Origin: CAIYTF01 sp963664845
GTDB lineage: Bacteria; Bacteroidota; Ignavibacteria; Ignavibacteriales; Ignavibacteriaceae
Direction: 5' to 3'
Length of the DNA stretch: 64,000 bases
Assembly (NCBI GenBank): GCA_963664845.1
Contig: OY761615.1
Coordinates: 2,356,001 to 2,420,000, forward strand
A program made the translations under genes and the position numbers. The notes below the pieces were generated by a model that saw only the letters and a program-made list of their open reading frames with translations, was not told where the DNA came from and ran no database searches. Below, one piece after another: positions 34,605 to 44,269 of the stretch (position 1 is the first letter of the stretch; each line of letters opens with the position of its first letter).

Positions 34605-34958
34605 GATTATACCTCCCGATTAAAGAATTAAGATATTAACTCATTTAAATTTCAGCGTCCAAAACAATTGTTCACGTCAGCCGCTGATATAAAAGCCGAT
34701 AAAGAAAAGCGGTGAACCAAACTCTGATATGTGTCAACAGGAAAGAGCAGGAAGGAATGCGGTATATTGAAAACTTCACTTATCCACCCTTTTCCAAGTT
34801 TCACATGGGGAACATTACGTTGTACAGAACAACAAACAGATACTATGCAACAATCAAGAATTTTTCTTATACCATGACCCGCCATAATGTAATCGATTTC
34901 AAAAGTAAAATAACACAACTGTTTTTTACGGACAATATAAATAATATGGGATGGCCAT
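34605..34958. other. Gene-free region upstream of the PorV-like gene
   Basis: About 350 bases between the PorV-like start and the S9-peptidase terminator. An 82-codon frame on the plus strand (34712-34960) shows no family-like pattern and its 3' end runs into the terminator. Promoter for the PorV-like gene is expected here but not identified. Confidence 0.35.
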
Positions 34959-35004
34959 AAAAAAAGGGACAGTACACCGGTTTTAAACCAAAGTATACTG
35001 TCCC
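34959..35004 (-). terminator. Strong terminator of the S9 peptidase gene
   Basis: Nine-base perfect arms GGGACAGTA (34966-34974) and TACTGTCCC (34996-35004); read on the minus strand the stem is followed by seven T residues (complement of 34959-34965). Confidence 0.92.
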
Positions 35005-35025
35005 GGAAAAATAATTATTCCCTTT

Positions 35026-36927
35026 TTACTTTACAACTGACTCCACTTTGCCGCCAAGATATTTGCCAAAGAATTCTTCCATTGCGCGATAGAAATCGAA
35101 ACGGTTCTCTTCATTTGCAAAGCCATGGCCTTCGTTATCTTTCACCAGGTATGGAACGTCAATGCCGCGTTTCTTCAATGCTTCGACCATCTGATCGGAT
35201 TCTGATTTGGCAACCCGCGGATCGTTTGCACCCTGCGCGATCAATAATGGTGCTTTTATCTTGTCAACATGGAACACCGGCGACGATGAAGTCAGCAGGT
35301 CTTTGTCTGTTTCAGGATTTCCCACCATTTCATAAAGCATATCAAGGTAAGGTTTCCAGTACGGAGGAATGGATTTCATAAACGTGAACAAATTGGACAC
35401 GCCCACGTAGTCAACACCGCATACATACAAATCGGGAGTGAAGGTCATGCCGGCCAGTGTTGCGTAACCGCCATAGGAGCCGCCGTAGATGGCAACATGT
35501 TTCGGATCCGCAATTCCTTTTTTGATCAGGAATTCGACACCATCGCTGATATCGTCCTGCATTTTCTTTCCCCACTGCTTGAAGCTTGCTGCCCAAAATT
35601 GTTTTCCGTATCCGGTTGAGCCACGGAAGTTGATTTGCAGAACCCCATAACCACGATTTGCCAGGAACTGCACTTCTGGGTTGAATCCCCATGAGTCACG
35701 ATACCAGGGGCCGCCATGTGGGTTTACCACGACCGGCACCGGTTTGCCGCCTGCATTTTTTGGAAGTGTCAGATAGCCGTGAATGGTGAGGCCGTCGCGT
35801 GATTGGAACTCCACCGGCTTCATGTCGCATAGGTCTTTCTCATTCAGCCAGGGGCTAACTTCCGCGAGTTTGAGCAGATTTTTTGTTTTCGTGTTGTAGA
35901 AATAATATGCGCCGCGACTCTTGTCGCTGAACGTGCGGACCAAAAGTTTGTCTTCATCTTTATTGCTTCCGGCAACCGTAACTTCATAGCCGGGCAGCAA
36001 TTTTTGCAAGTCCTCAAATTCGGTCTTTGTTTCCGCATCCCAGAATACATATTCCCGCTTTGCCTCGGTATAAGTTGCACCGGTTATCACTTTTCTTTTT
36101 CTCGACGACAGAAGATTATCAACATCAACATTCTTATTCTCGTAGATAACTTTCTTTTCGACATTGGCTTCCTGATCGAACAAGGCAATGACGGACTTAT
36201 CGCGATTGATGTTTGAAATAACATAAAGCAGGTTGTTGTCAAAGTCGAACATTACCGGGCTGATGCTCTCTTTGAAGTTTGTGGTAACCACAGGTTTGAA
36301 GGTGTCGGCTTCTGTTTTTCTGCTCAGCAGTGTAGTGTTCACGCCATCGGTGGCAACAGCCACGCGGAGCCGGCCGTCATGGTCGGTAAGCCATGAAGTA
36401 ATATTTCCCGGATTTTGAGCGATCTCTTCAAGCTTTCCGTCATGAATGTTGATGCGATAGACATCAAACACCTGGGGATTTTTTTTATTCATCGCGATGA
36501 TCATTTCATCGTCGTTGTCTTCCAGATCATCTATTACTTCGACACGCACTTTTTCAAAGGGTGTTAAATCGATATTGTTCTTGCCGTCGATATCCACCGC
36601 ATAGAGATGAAAGTTTTCATCACCGCCCTGGTCTTTTACATAAACCAGTCTCTTGCTGCTTGCCCAGAAATAGCCGGCAATGTCCCGTTCTTCGGATGAG
36701 GTGAGGCGCACCTGCTCCTCTGAGCCAATCTTCTGAACGAACACATTCATACGGCTTTTATAGGGCATCATGAACGAGAGATACTCACCGTCGGGGGAAA
36801 TGGAAAAACGTGATTTTTCCGAATTCCTGAAAAAATCTTTCATTGGGATCACAGGGCCATCGCCTTTCGAATTTGTTTGAGAATAGAGAAGAGAACAAGA
36901 CAGTAACAGTGCAAACAGGTATTTCAT
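35026..36927 (-). CDS. Secreted S9-family prolyl oligopeptidase/acylaminoacyl peptidase
   Basis: A 633-residue serine peptidase with a signal peptide (1-16, FALLLSCSLLYSQ). The first ~370 residues form a beta-propeller-type gate (repeated DG.. and W..S segments); the C-terminal alpha/beta-hydrolase domain carries Ser484 in GGSYGGYA, Asp569 in GANDPRV and His601 in EGHGFAN. Such enzymes trim short peptides and probably act in the periplasm or outside the cell, in line with the protease and carboxypeptidase genes at the left end. The start is fixed by a perfect AAGGAGG six bases before the ATG at 36925-36927; the open frame upstream is not part of the protein. Followed by a strong terminator, so a single-gene unit. 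Confidence 0.94.
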   Translation of the reverse strand: MKYLFALLLSCSLLYSQTNSKGDGPVIPMKDFFRNSEKSRFSISPDGEYLSFMMPYKSRMNVFVQKIGSEEQVRLTSSEERDIAGYFWASSKRLVYVKDQGGDENFHLYAVDIDGKNNIDLTPFEKVRVEVIDDLEDNDDEMIIAMNKKNPQVFDVYRINIHDGKLEEIAQNPGNITSWLTDHDGRLRVAVATDGVNTTLLSRKTEADTFKPVVTTNFKESISPVMFDFDNNLLYVISNINRDKSVIALFDQEANVEKKVIYENKNVDVDNLLSSRKRKVITGATYTEAKREYVFWDAETKTEFEDLQKLLPGYEVTVAGSNKDEDKLLVRTFSDKSRGAYYFYNTKTKNLLKLAEVSPWLNEKDLCDMKPVEFQSRDGLTIHGYLTLPKNAGGKPVPVVVNPHGGPWYRDSWGFNPEVQFLANRGYGVLQINFRGSTGYGKQFWAASFKQWGKKMQDDISDGVEFLIKKGIADPKHVAIYGGSYGGYATLAGMTFTPDLYVCGVDYVGVSNLFTFMKSIPPYWKPYLDMLYEMVGNPETDKDLLTSSSPVFHVDKIKAPLLIAQGANDPRVAKSESDQMVEALKKRGIDVPYLVKDNEGHGFANEENRFDFYRAMEEFFGKYLGGKVESVVK

Positions 36928-37204
36928 CTTTGCCTCCTTATGGTTATTTAGCAATAAAATTTTAAAACAGGGAATAGCGAAGTCTTGAGCAATGCAAAAA
37001 CCATTTTTGTTGATCAAATCCGGCAGTTTCGTGCCGTATCAGGGAATTGCCCTAATATTCCACGAGCTGTCATTACGAGAAGCTATCGGCGAAGTGCCTC
37101 ATCCCGCGTGCAGGGTAATCCCTATAATTGCTCGTGTTGAAATTACTTCGTCTCAGCCCAATAACGTTAGAGCCGGCTTTATTGCATATTGCCGATTTAT
37201 GATC
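36928..37204. other. Intergenic region with a repeat-like segment
   Basis: About 277 bases between two minus-strand genes. The segment GTCATTACGAGAAGCTATCGG (trimmed; 37069-37090) resembles the TCATTGCGAG...GCAATC-type interspersed repeat also seen at 48.8 kb. Nothing else was recognised. Confidence 0.3.
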
Positions 37205-37924
37205 TTATAAACTCAGCATATCTTTAAATTTGATTGACTGCCGGCGGGAGACTTCAACTTTTTGCCCGCCTTTCATTCTGGCGAGCAAACCACCGTTAAG
37301 CCAGGGTTCAATATTTTCCACCCATTTAAGGTTAATAATATGCTTCCTGTTGGCCCGGAAAAAGGTTCGCGGGTCAAGGCGCTCATCAAGATAGTTTAAC
37401 GTACGGAGGATCAACGGTTTGGAGTCGCCAAAGAAAATACGCACATAATTGCCTTCGGACTCAAACAAGCGTACCTCTTCCAGTTTAACAAACCAGCAGC
37501 GGTCGCCGTCTTTCACGAACACCTGGTCTTCGGCCTTGAGGATATTTTCAGGCAGTTCCAGAGCCTTTCCCGAAATTGCACGATCAGTCACGCGCTTAAT
37601 TGCTTCCTCAAGACGCTTCTCCTCGATCGGTTTCAACAGATAATCCAGCGCGTTAAACTCGAACGCTTTCAGGGCATACTCGTCATACGCCGTGGTGAAA
37701 ATAACGTACGGTGCTTTGTCAAGATCTTCAAGCAATTCAAATCCCGTTTTCCCCGGCATTTGAATATCAAGGAAGATCAGTTCAGGCTGCAAAGCAGTGA
37801 TCTTGGCAAGTGCATCTTCCGCATTAACGGCCTCACCGATAACCTGAATGGCAGGGAATTTAGTTAACAACCTTGATAGTTCAACCCGAGCCAAACGTTC
37901 ATCGTCTATAATAAGTGCTTTCAT
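37205..37924 (-). CDS. LytTR-family response regulator
   Basis: Transcription regulator of 239 residues. Receiver domain about 1-120 with the phospho-acceptor Asp53 in FLDIQMPG, the acidic pair D7/D8 and the signature ITTAYDEYALKAF; DNA-binding LytTR domain about 135-239 with SEGNYVRIFFGD and FFRANRKHIINL. Its ATG overlaps the kinase stop by four bases (ATGA), so the two are a two-component pair. LytTR regulators often control envelope, cell-wall or peptide-transport genes. The target is not identifiable from the window. Confidence 0.94.
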   Translation of the reverse strand: MKALIIDDERLARVELSRLLTKFPAIQVIGEAVNAEDALAKITALQPELIFLDIQMPGKTGFELLEDLDKAPYVIFTTAYDEYALKAFEFNALDYLLKPIEEKRLEEAIKRVTDRAISGKALELPENILKAEDQVFVKDGDRCWFVKLEEVRLFESEGNYVRIFFGDSKPLILRTLNYLDERLDPRTFFRANRKHIINLKWVENIEPWLNGGLLARMKGGQKVEVSRRQSIKFKDMLSL

Positions 37925-38985
37925 GATGTTCTGTCTCCTATTGGAATAATAATTTCTGCCTTAACCTCGCCATGTCCGTTCAGCAGGCTGAACGATCCGT
38001 CCGAGCCATATAACAAATGGAGCCGGTGCTTTGTGTTGCTCAGTCCAAAACCTTTTGTGTTCATAACCTCTTCATCATCCAAGCTGCCGGAATTAACAAT
38101 AGTTATATAGAGTTTTTCTTCGAAAACTTTGGCATTCACCGAGACTGCCCCTCCCTGCGGAAGTTTGGATATCCCATGCTTGATCCCGTTCTCAACCAGT
38201 GTTTGGATCATCATAGGCGGAATTTCAACGCGTCCGGCTTCCTGAGAATAGGTAATACCATATGAAAGGCGTTCCTCGTATCTCACTTTTTCCAGGGCAA
38301 GGTAATCTTCAACAGTCCGCAACTCCTCATCGAGGGAAATAGTCTCAATTCGTTCTATTCGGAGCGAATACCGGAAAATATTGGAAAGCTGGGTAATGGC
38401 TTTTTTTGCGCGTTCGGGGTTTTCTTCAATCAGAGCCCGGATACTGTTAAGGGCATTAAACATAAAATGGGGATTTAGCTGGGATTTAAGCGTTTTCAAC
38501 TCAAAATCCTTCACTGCGGCTTCCCAGACCAGTTTTTCAATTTCCGAATTGCGATAATTTTCGAAATAATGGAATGCAAAATACAGAAGCGACCAAATAA
38601 GCACAATGAGCGTTATTTCAAATATATTATTCAGGAAGAAATAGTTCATTCTTATAGAATGAGACCGAAACTGTCCTGAGAACCGGAGAACGGAATACAG
38701 GCCCAAAGTGACGACAAAGGCAGAGAGCACACTGGCGCTTATAACCCGAGGAGCAATTTCCTTTAATTGCAGCTTAAGCCACTGATGCCTTTTTATCCAG
38801 AAGCGGTAAATATGCGTAACGCACGCACCAAGAACACCGACATAGGTTATTTCGACGATAATGCGGGCGTCCAGTTTCTGGTAGGTACCCAAAATGATCA
38901 GATTGGCGGCAATATAGAGCGCCCACCCTCCGAACTGGGACAACCAGTATATTTTGAATCTGTGTGTTGTTAAGCTGTATTTCAC
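37921..38985 (-). CDS. LytS/YpdA-type membrane sensor histidine kinase
   Basis: Histidine kinase of about 355 residues. Four hydrophobic segments (about 13-33, 42-60, 80-101, 117-140) precede the His_kinase domain, whose phospho-acceptor H173 is in LNPHFMFNALNS; an HATPase domain follows with ENGIKHGI and GFGLSNTKHRL. The start proposed is the GTG at 38983-38985 behind GGAAG, since family members begin just before the RFKIYWLSQ segment; the frame stays open to a TTG at 39081 without conserved residues. Partner of the overlapping LytTR regulator. No periplasmic sensor domain is visible, so the stimulus probably acts in the membrane. Confidence 0.88.
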   Translation of the reverse strand: MKYSLTTHRFKIYWLSQFGGWALYIAANLIILGTYQKLDARIIVEITYVGVLGACVTHIYRFWIKRHQWLKLQLKEIAPRVISASVLSAFVVTLGLYSVLRFSGQFRSHSIRMNYFFLNNIFEITLIVLIWSLLYFAFHYFENYRNSEIEKLVWEAAVKDFELKTLKSQLNPHFMFNALNSIRALIEENPERAKKAITQLSNIFRYSLRIERIETISLDEELRTVEDYLALEKVRYEERLSYGITYSQEAGRVEIPPMMIQTLVENGIKHGISKLPQGGAVSVNAKVFEEKLYITIVNSGSLDDEEVMNTKGFGLSNTKHRLHLLYGSDGSFSLLNGHGEVKAEIIIPIGDRTS

Positions 38986-39163
38986 AAACTTGTCTTCCAA
39001 AAAACCGGCAAAAAGTGTATTTTTGCCTATAAAAAGTAATTTCTTACCCGAAAAGTAGCTATACCGCCTGCCTGCTCCCAACTATTTTTACGAGCGGTTC
39101 CTGAAGCGGATAAACGGTAAATTTATAGCGGTAAAATAGACAAAAAATAATTTCCTGAAATAA

Positions 39164-39192
39164 TTGACTAACGCGGGAATTTTCAGTAAATT
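39164..39192 (+). promoter_or_regulatory. Candidate sigma-70-like promoter of rplU-rpmA
   Basis: TTGACT (39164-39169) and TAAATT (39187-39192) separated by 17 bases, 31 bases upstream of the L21 start. A by-eye match only; sigma-factor preferences in this phylum may differ. Confidence 0.4.
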
Positions 39193-39223
39193 GCATGGCT
39201 TAAATTTAATTGAGGTTAATTCA

Positions 39224-39535
39224 ATGTTTGCAATTGTAAATATTGCCGGACAACAGTTCAAAGTGTCCGAAAATGAAAAACACTATGTGCCCTTATTGGA
39301 CGCCGAAGTCGAGAGTGAATTGACTTTTGACGAAGTGCTCCTGTTGGCAGATGAAAATGAGACTAAAGTCGGCACACCTACTGTCGATGGACTGAAAGTG
39401 TATGCAAAAGTGTTGCAGCACACGCAGGATGATAAAGTTATTGTTTTTAAGAAAAAACGCAGAATCAGCTATAGAAGACTGAAGGGTCACCGTCAGGATC
39501 TGACGCAGATTCAAGTTACAAAAATTGGAAAGTAG
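39224..39535 (+). CDS. rplU: 50S ribosomal protein L21
   Basis: A 103-residue large-subunit ribosomal protein that binds 23S rRNA. It begins MFAIVNIAGQQFKV and ends with KKRRISYRRLKGHRQ and a short basic tail, the L21 signature. The start is the ATG at 39224 behind GAGG; the longer frame from 39164 has no homology. L21 and L27 form the usual pair, 13 bases apart. Transcribed divergently from the histidine kinase. Confidence 0.97.
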   Translation: MFAIVNIAGQQFKVSENEKHYVPLLDAEVESELTFDEVLLLADENETKVGTPTVDGLKVYAKVLQHTQDDKVIVFKKKRRISYRRLKGHRQDLTQIQVTKIGK

Positions 39536-39548
39536 TCAGAGGTAAACA

Positions 39549-39806
39549 ATGGCACATAAAAAAGGTCAAGGTTCCACAAGGAACGGAAGAGACAGTAATG
39601 CTCAACGTCTTGGTGTAAAACGCTTCGGCGGCGAAAAAGTTATTGCAGGAAACATCCTGGTGCGCCAGCGCGGAACAAAGTTCCATCCGGGAACAAACGT
39701 CCAAATCGGCGGCGACGATACGCTGTTTGCAGTTGCAGACGGGTATGTAAAGTTCGAAATGGGCCGTGGCGACCGTCAATTCGTCAGCGTTTACCCTAAG
39801 GACTAA
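39549..39806 (+). CDS. rpmA: 50S ribosomal protein L27
   Basis: An 85-residue ribosomal protein whose N-terminus reaches the peptidyl-transferase centre. MAHKKGQGSTRNGRDS and GVKRFGGEKVIAGNILVRQRG are diagnostic. There is no N-terminal cleavable extension as in Firmicutes. AGAGG precedes the ATG. A terminator follows the stop. Confidence 0.97.
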   Translation: MAHKKGQGSTRNGRDSNAQRLGVKRFGGEKVIAGNILVRQRGTKFHPGTNVQIGGDDTLFAVADGYVKFEMGRGDRQFVSVYPKD

Positions 39807-39832
39807 TTAGTCTCCTCAAGTGATTTTAAGAA

Positions 39833-39860
39833 AAGTCATCCCCAAGGATGACTTTTTTTT
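39833..39860 (+). terminator. Terminator of rplU-rpmA
   Basis: Nine-base arms AAGTCATCC (39833-39841) and GGATGACTT (39846-39854) with a four-base loop and eight T residues ending at 39860. Confidence 0.93.
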
Positions 39861-39920
39861 ATTATGTATCCGTGTACCAGTCCTGATCACTCCCCAAACG
39901 TGGTATTCCCCTGCCGGGGA

Positions 39921-39953
39921 AAAAACTAAAGGCCACCCGAACGGATGACCTTT
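39921..39953 (-). terminator. Terminator of the fibronectin-type T9SS protein gene
   Basis: Eleven-base arms AAAGGCCACCC (39928-39938) and GGATGACCTTT (39943-39953), two G-U-type mismatches, 4-base loop; on the minus strand a T-rich run follows (complement of 39920-39926). About 100 bases beyond the stop codon. Confidence 0.65.
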
Positions 39954-40054
39954 ATTAAGTGGACAATCAAATTTGTCAGCCTGCTTTCCTGCTATATGCG
40001 GGTGTATGTATTAACCCTTATGCAACAAGGTCAGCCTTCATACCGTCTTATCTA

Positions 40055-42550
40055 TTATTTCAACAAGAGCATTTTATTCGTTTTAACAAATGAACCTGCT
40101 TTAAGCTGATAATAATAGATACCGCTGGAAAGATTCCCAGCGTTAAACATAACCGAATTGCTTCCGACCTGTTTCTCTTCATTTACCAACGTTGCCACTT
40201 CATTTCCCAAGACATCGAACACTTTTACAGTTACCTGAGAGGCGACGGCCAGCTCATAGGAAATTACGGTAACCGGGTTAAACGGATTGGGATAGTTCTG
40301 TGCAAGTTTAAATGATGCGCGCGCAACGGCTCCGGGACTTACGGCACTGACCGCCATTGGAACAAAGGACGCAACCGGTGAGAATACAGATCTTTCACCT
40401 GTTGGTGTTTTGGATTGCACCCTCCAATAGTACGTTGTTCCGGAGACAAGATTTTCAGCAGTATAAGCCGGTATGGTCAGATCGGTTTTTTTCACTGCGG
40501 CAGACAGATCGGCATTTGTTGAATATTCCAGATCATAGGTGAGCGTTGAAGTGGAAAGTACAGGTGGGTACCATGCCAGCGTGGGGGACAGGCTTTTAAT
40601 AATCATGCCGTTATTCAACTCACCGGGAACAGCAACAACCGGATGGTTGCCTGCATCAGTTTTAAACACACCGGTAGCCGACCATGCGGATGCCGCAGGA
40701 TTTTTCGAACACACTCTCCAATAATACTGTGCGCCGCTTACCAGTCCTGGATACGGAGCCACGGCATTCACCTGAACACTCATCGCGCTTCCTGCCGGCA
40801 GGTCCGCCAGAAATACCCGGTTAGCCGGGTCGAATGTATTTTCAGTTGCCACCTCAACCACAAAACCAAGTGGATTTACTGAAGCACCATTCACCACCCA
40901 AGACAGAAGCGGAGTATTCTCAGTTACGATTTGTTCATGAACCGGGGCTAACAGAACAGGTCGAAGAGAACCTGTCAATCCGACTGTGGTAAAATCAAAA
41001 ACAGAAGACACAGATGGAGCATCAATGCCATTGCTCGCGGTAACTGACCAGTAATATTTTGTGCCATTCGCAAGCGGAGACCAGAATGAGTAGTTAAGTA
41101 CATCTTTTGATACCGTTGTATCGAATGTTGGACTGTTTATATTTGTTCCGAAACGGAGTCTATATGTTGCAGCACCCTGGGCTCCGGGTATCCAGCTCAA
41201 GACCGGCCGGTTAGTATAGATTTCATCGTGATTTGCGGGAGCAATAAGCGCAGGAGTGATACTTGCAGCACTGCCATTCATAGTAAAGCTTCCCAGAATG
41301 GTACTCCAGGGTGATTGCGCAGTACCGTTATTGGAGCGCACACGCCACTGATAGTTTCCACCTGGCCTGAGACCGCCAACAAGAAGTGACAACGCATCAT
41401 GCACCGGACTGCCCGGCGCAGCAGACCATCCTCCGCCATTTACCGAAAGCTGAACGTCATAATGCAAGCCCTCACCACTGCTTGCAGGCAATGTCCAGGC
41501 AAGTGTCACGTCCATGGTTTCGGACCAAATAAAAGGCGTATATGTCCCTGCCCCGACAGGCCATGTCGGGATCGGTACGACGGTTGTTCCGGCTCCGTTA
41601 GTGTGGAAGGTTGTGCGGGTCCATCCCGAGTATAGGGAACCGTTATACGATTGAACCTCAAACTCATAGCTGGTACCTGGGGCTAAATTCAAAAGCGTAA
41701 ACAAATCAGTTGTAGGTGTACCCAACGTCCAACCGACCGCATCCTTTACGCGCCAATGATAATAGAATGAGAGTCCGGCTGAACCTGATGGTACATACCA
41801 ACTTACTGTAACATCGTTGGTTGGTATTTGAGTTGAATAGTCACTCAGTCCATTTGCCGGCCAGGTAATTACCGGAGCATTTGCCACTCCAGTGGTGGTG
41901 AAATGGAATACGTTTGAGTATGAGCATATGGCTCCATTGCTGTGGTCCCGGGATAATACTCTCCAAAAATATTGCGCGCCCTGGTTAAGCTCTGGAATTC
42001 CGGCAACCGGGAGAGTGAGATTAAGATCAGGCACCCACGCGGATTCCTTGAAGTTCGCAGTAAAGTTGACATCGTCAGCCATCTGAAGCTTAAAGTCATA
42101 ACCGGTAGTAACCGTCAAGCAGGTCCATGCGAACACCGGATTGACAGATACTCCCTTTTCTCCGTTGATTGGAGTGGAAAGAATCGGAACTTTCGCGGGG
42201 ATGGTTTTGAAGTGATAGAGCGGTGAACTGGGACCCCAGCCCGTCACATTGTTATGTGATGCAAGTTGGTAACAATAATCAGCATCGTTATCCAGAAGTG
42301 AAAATGCATAGTGGTCAACATTTCCAATGTCTTGGCTGACGATATACGGCGATGTAAAAACTGTACCGGTGCTGAGTGTTATACCATAGCTATCTGCGCC
42401 CGATACGGGCATCCAGGTAATCTGATCATCAATGCCAACATTAACGGCATTAAGAGCGGGCAGAGGATGAGATGGGACCGGTGGCGCGGGCTGTGCGAAA
42501 ACAACAAGCGTTAACAGACTCCATAAAAAAATACGTGACGCTGATTTCAT
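40055..42550 (-). CDS. Secreted multi-domain fibronectin type III protein with T9SS sorting domain
   Basis: An 831-residue surface or secreted protein. A signal peptide (about 1-19, FLWSLLTLVVFAQ) is followed by seven or so fibronectin-type III-like repeats of about 95-105 residues, each recognisable by a W-P/L start, a Y-x-W-R-V strand (YWRVLSRDHS, YQWRVRSNNG, YYWRVCSKNP, YYWRVQSKTP) and a following F-T. The final ~85 residues are a T9SS type A sorting domain with QNYPNPFNPVTV and SSGIYYYQLKAG. No enzyme domain is seen; such proteins are adhesins or scaffold pieces of the cell surface. Single gene with its own terminator. Confidence 0.9.
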   Translation of the reverse strand: MKSASRIFLWSLLTLVVFAQPAPPVPSHPLPALNAVNVGIDDQITWMPVSGADSYGITLSTGTVFTSPYIVSQDIGNVDHYAFSLLDNDADYCYQLASHNNVTGWGPSSPLYHFKTIPAKVPILSTPINGEKGVSVNPVFAWTCLTVTTGYDFKLQMADDVNFTANFKESAWVPDLNLTLPVAGIPELNQGAQYFWRVLSRDHSNGAICSYSNVFHFTTTGVANAPVITWPANGLSDYSTQIPTNDVTVSWYVPSGSAGLSFYYHWRVKDAVGWTLGTPTTDLFTLLNLAPGTSYEFEVQSYNGSLYSGWTRTTFHTNGAGTTVVPIPTWPVGAGTYTPFIWSETMDVTLAWTLPASSGEGLHYDVQLSVNGGGWSAAPGSPVHDALSLLVGGLRPGGNYQWRVRSNNGTAQSPWSTILGSFTMNGSAASITPALIAPANHDEIYTNRPVLSWIPGAQGAATYRLRFGTNINSPTFDTTVSKDVLNYSFWSPLANGTKYYWSVTASNGIDAPSVSSVFDFTTVGLTGSLRPVLLAPVHEQIVTENTPLLSWVVNGASVNPLGFVVEVATENTFDPANRVFLADLPAGSAMSVQVNAVAPYPGLVSGAQYYWRVCSKNPAASAWSATGVFKTDAGNHPVVAVPGELNNGMIIKSLSPTLAWYPPVLSTSTLTYDLEYSTNADLSAAVKKTDLTIPAYTAENLVSGTTYYWRVQSKTPTGERSVFSPVASFVPMAVSAVSPGAVARASFKLAQNYPNPFNPVTVISYELAVASQVTVKVFDVLGNEVATLVNEEKQVGSNSVMFNAGNLSSGIYYYQLKAGSFVKTNKMLLLK

Positions 42551-43216
42551 AAGTGAACCTTCCGTTTTTGTTAGTTCATTAGCTTTGTAACTTCTGATCT
42601 CTTCGCTTAACCACGGGAGACCAGCGCTCTGCTTCTTTTTTCGTGTATCACTTAAGAAAAATGTTCTCTATTGAACCATAAGATTACGTCCACCACAATA
42701 ATGAAGCAGAATCTGTCAATATGGAATTGGGCTATCAGGAATTAGAAACAGCCCTATCGTACGAATAGAATAAGTATAATAACAGATGCCTTTTGGGATC
42801 ACAGATGATGATATCTGGATATGCTTTAGGGTGCCCGGGGTCAATATCCGGCAAAAAGGACGGCTTAAAACCCGCGAAAATCATGTATAACCACAGTTTT
42901 GCACGAGTTTATTTTTACGTAAGCGAAAATATAGAGCGATTTAGCACGAAACGCAATATAATAATGGGGAAAGGGGTTAAAACCGATCAGTTTTATTCGT
43001 CTCAGGGCAGTAATTTAATCCGCCGTGTGATTTTGGCCACTGCGGTATGATGAGCCGACCAGGCAGTTAGCTCCATATTACACAATAAACCCCTGTTTCA
43101 ATTTACACTCGAAGCGATGTTTCCCGGGGATTTAGCCGGGCTGTTTAATAAGCGAATTTATTCAGTTATAATATAGATTGGTAAAATTACTCATCCTTAA
43201 ATGTGCGGCCTCATTG
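42551..43216. other. Gene-free region between the FnIII protein and the methyltransferase
   Basis: About 665 bases. An 85-codon frame at 42793-43050 (plus) has no family-like pattern or ribosome site. Weak hairpins lie near 42729-42754 (GGGCT/AGCCC) and 43122-43142 (CCCGGGG/CCGGG). Promoter of the FnIII gene is expected at the left side. Confidence 0.35.
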
Positions 43217-43930
43217 TTATTTCACAATTTTAATTGTACTCAACGGAGGGAAGGTAGTAAAAAATGATCCCCGGTCGACCGAAACCGTTAAACCACACTC
43301 TGCAAAAAAACCGCAATATTCATTAATATGTTTAAAATCGCATATCAGACCAGTGCCACCTATTTTCAACACCCTAGCAATTTCGGTGCAGGCTTTTTTT
43401 CTTTCTGCTTTAGTATCAATATTGTGGATACAAAGATTGCTGAGAATAACATCAAAGGTTTCTGCGGGGAAGTTCATCATCGAGGCGTTCATGCTCAGCA
43501 CGGCAACTTTATCGGCTACACCTTCTGCAATAGCGTTGGCTTTTGTGTTGATCTCCGCGTTGTTGGTCAGATCACTTTCGTTCCAGATGTCAATACCAGT
43601 TGCTTTACCGGAGGTCAGCTTTTTTGCCGCACCAATGAGAAGCAAGCCCCGGCCTGTACCGATATCAAGCACATTCTCATTTCCTTTCCATTCTATTTTA
43701 TTGATCATCATATCCCGATGCCGAAATTTGCCAAACCTGACATAGACCAGCATTAATACACCGCCCAGGCCACAGGAAACAGCCATCCATACAAAACCTG
43801 CCGTATCAATGGAAACGCCTCCAAATGTAAGCCTGGGTGCCCAGATATAGAGTGTCAACGCAAGGGCAGAGAATAAAAACAGGTTGCGAATTACACCAGG
43901 GGCATCAACACCGTAATCAACTTTTTCCAT
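43217..43930 (-). CDS. Membrane-linked class I SAM-dependent methyltransferase
   Basis: A 237-residue protein. Two hydrophobic segments (about 15-31 and 46-64) come before a class I methyltransferase domain with motif I VLDIGTGRGLLL (87-98), the acidic end of strand 2 in GIDIW (112-116) and motif FDVILSNLCIHNI. Members with this layout methylate lipids or small molecules at the membrane. The start is the ATG at 43928-43930 behind AGGA; the open frame extends eleven codons further. It stands alone. The substrate cannot be told. Confidence 0.88.
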   Translation of the reverse strand: MEKVDYGVDAPGVIRNLFLFSALALTLYIWAPRLTFGGVSIDTAGFVWMAVSCGLGGVLMLVYVRFGKFRHRDMMINKIEWKGNENVLDIGTGRGLLLIGAAKKLTSGKATGIDIWNESDLTNNAEINTKANAIAEGVADKVAVLSMNASMMNFPAETFDVILSNLCIHNIDTKAERKKACTEIARVLKIGGTGLICDFKHINEYCGFFAECGLTVSVDRGSFFTTFPPLSTIKIVK

Positions 43931-44269
43931 ATACATTCCTATGTAGTGATTTAAAGCGGACAAGACTCAAAGTTGTTTTCGACCAATCAGCTTTATAACA
44001 AACAATTTATACGTCCACAGCGCCCAACCAGCGTGGGATTTAAATTGTTATGTAATTAATCAGTTTTTTCATTTGGTTTAAAGGGGCACACATCAAGAGG
44101 AACAATGTACAAGAGTGTTTTGGTTCCACGATTCGGGAGTCTGAGTCAGACAAATTGCTCTTGTAAGGCCTTGTTTATGATTTCGGGGAAGAGCTGCATT
44201 CCGGGTACGAAGATCGAGATACACATCCTGCCAACTGCTATTGAATGGAGCAATGCCTGTTGCGAGTAA
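43931..44269. other. Gene-free region between methyltransferase and antiporter genes
   Basis: About 340 bases between two minus-strand genes. No gene, terminator with a T-run or shared repeat was recognised. Confidence 0.35.

Noticed and set aside
34712..34960. 82-codon open frame on the plus strand as a gene.
   Set aside because: No protein-like pattern, no ribosome site, and its end overlaps the terminator of the neighbouring gene.
35026..37017. Upstream start for the S9 peptidase.
   Set aside because: A perfect AAGGAGG and a signal peptide fix the start at 36927.
42793..43050. 85-codon open frame as a small gene.
   Set aside because: No conserved motif or ribosome site; it lies in a gap typical of this genome.
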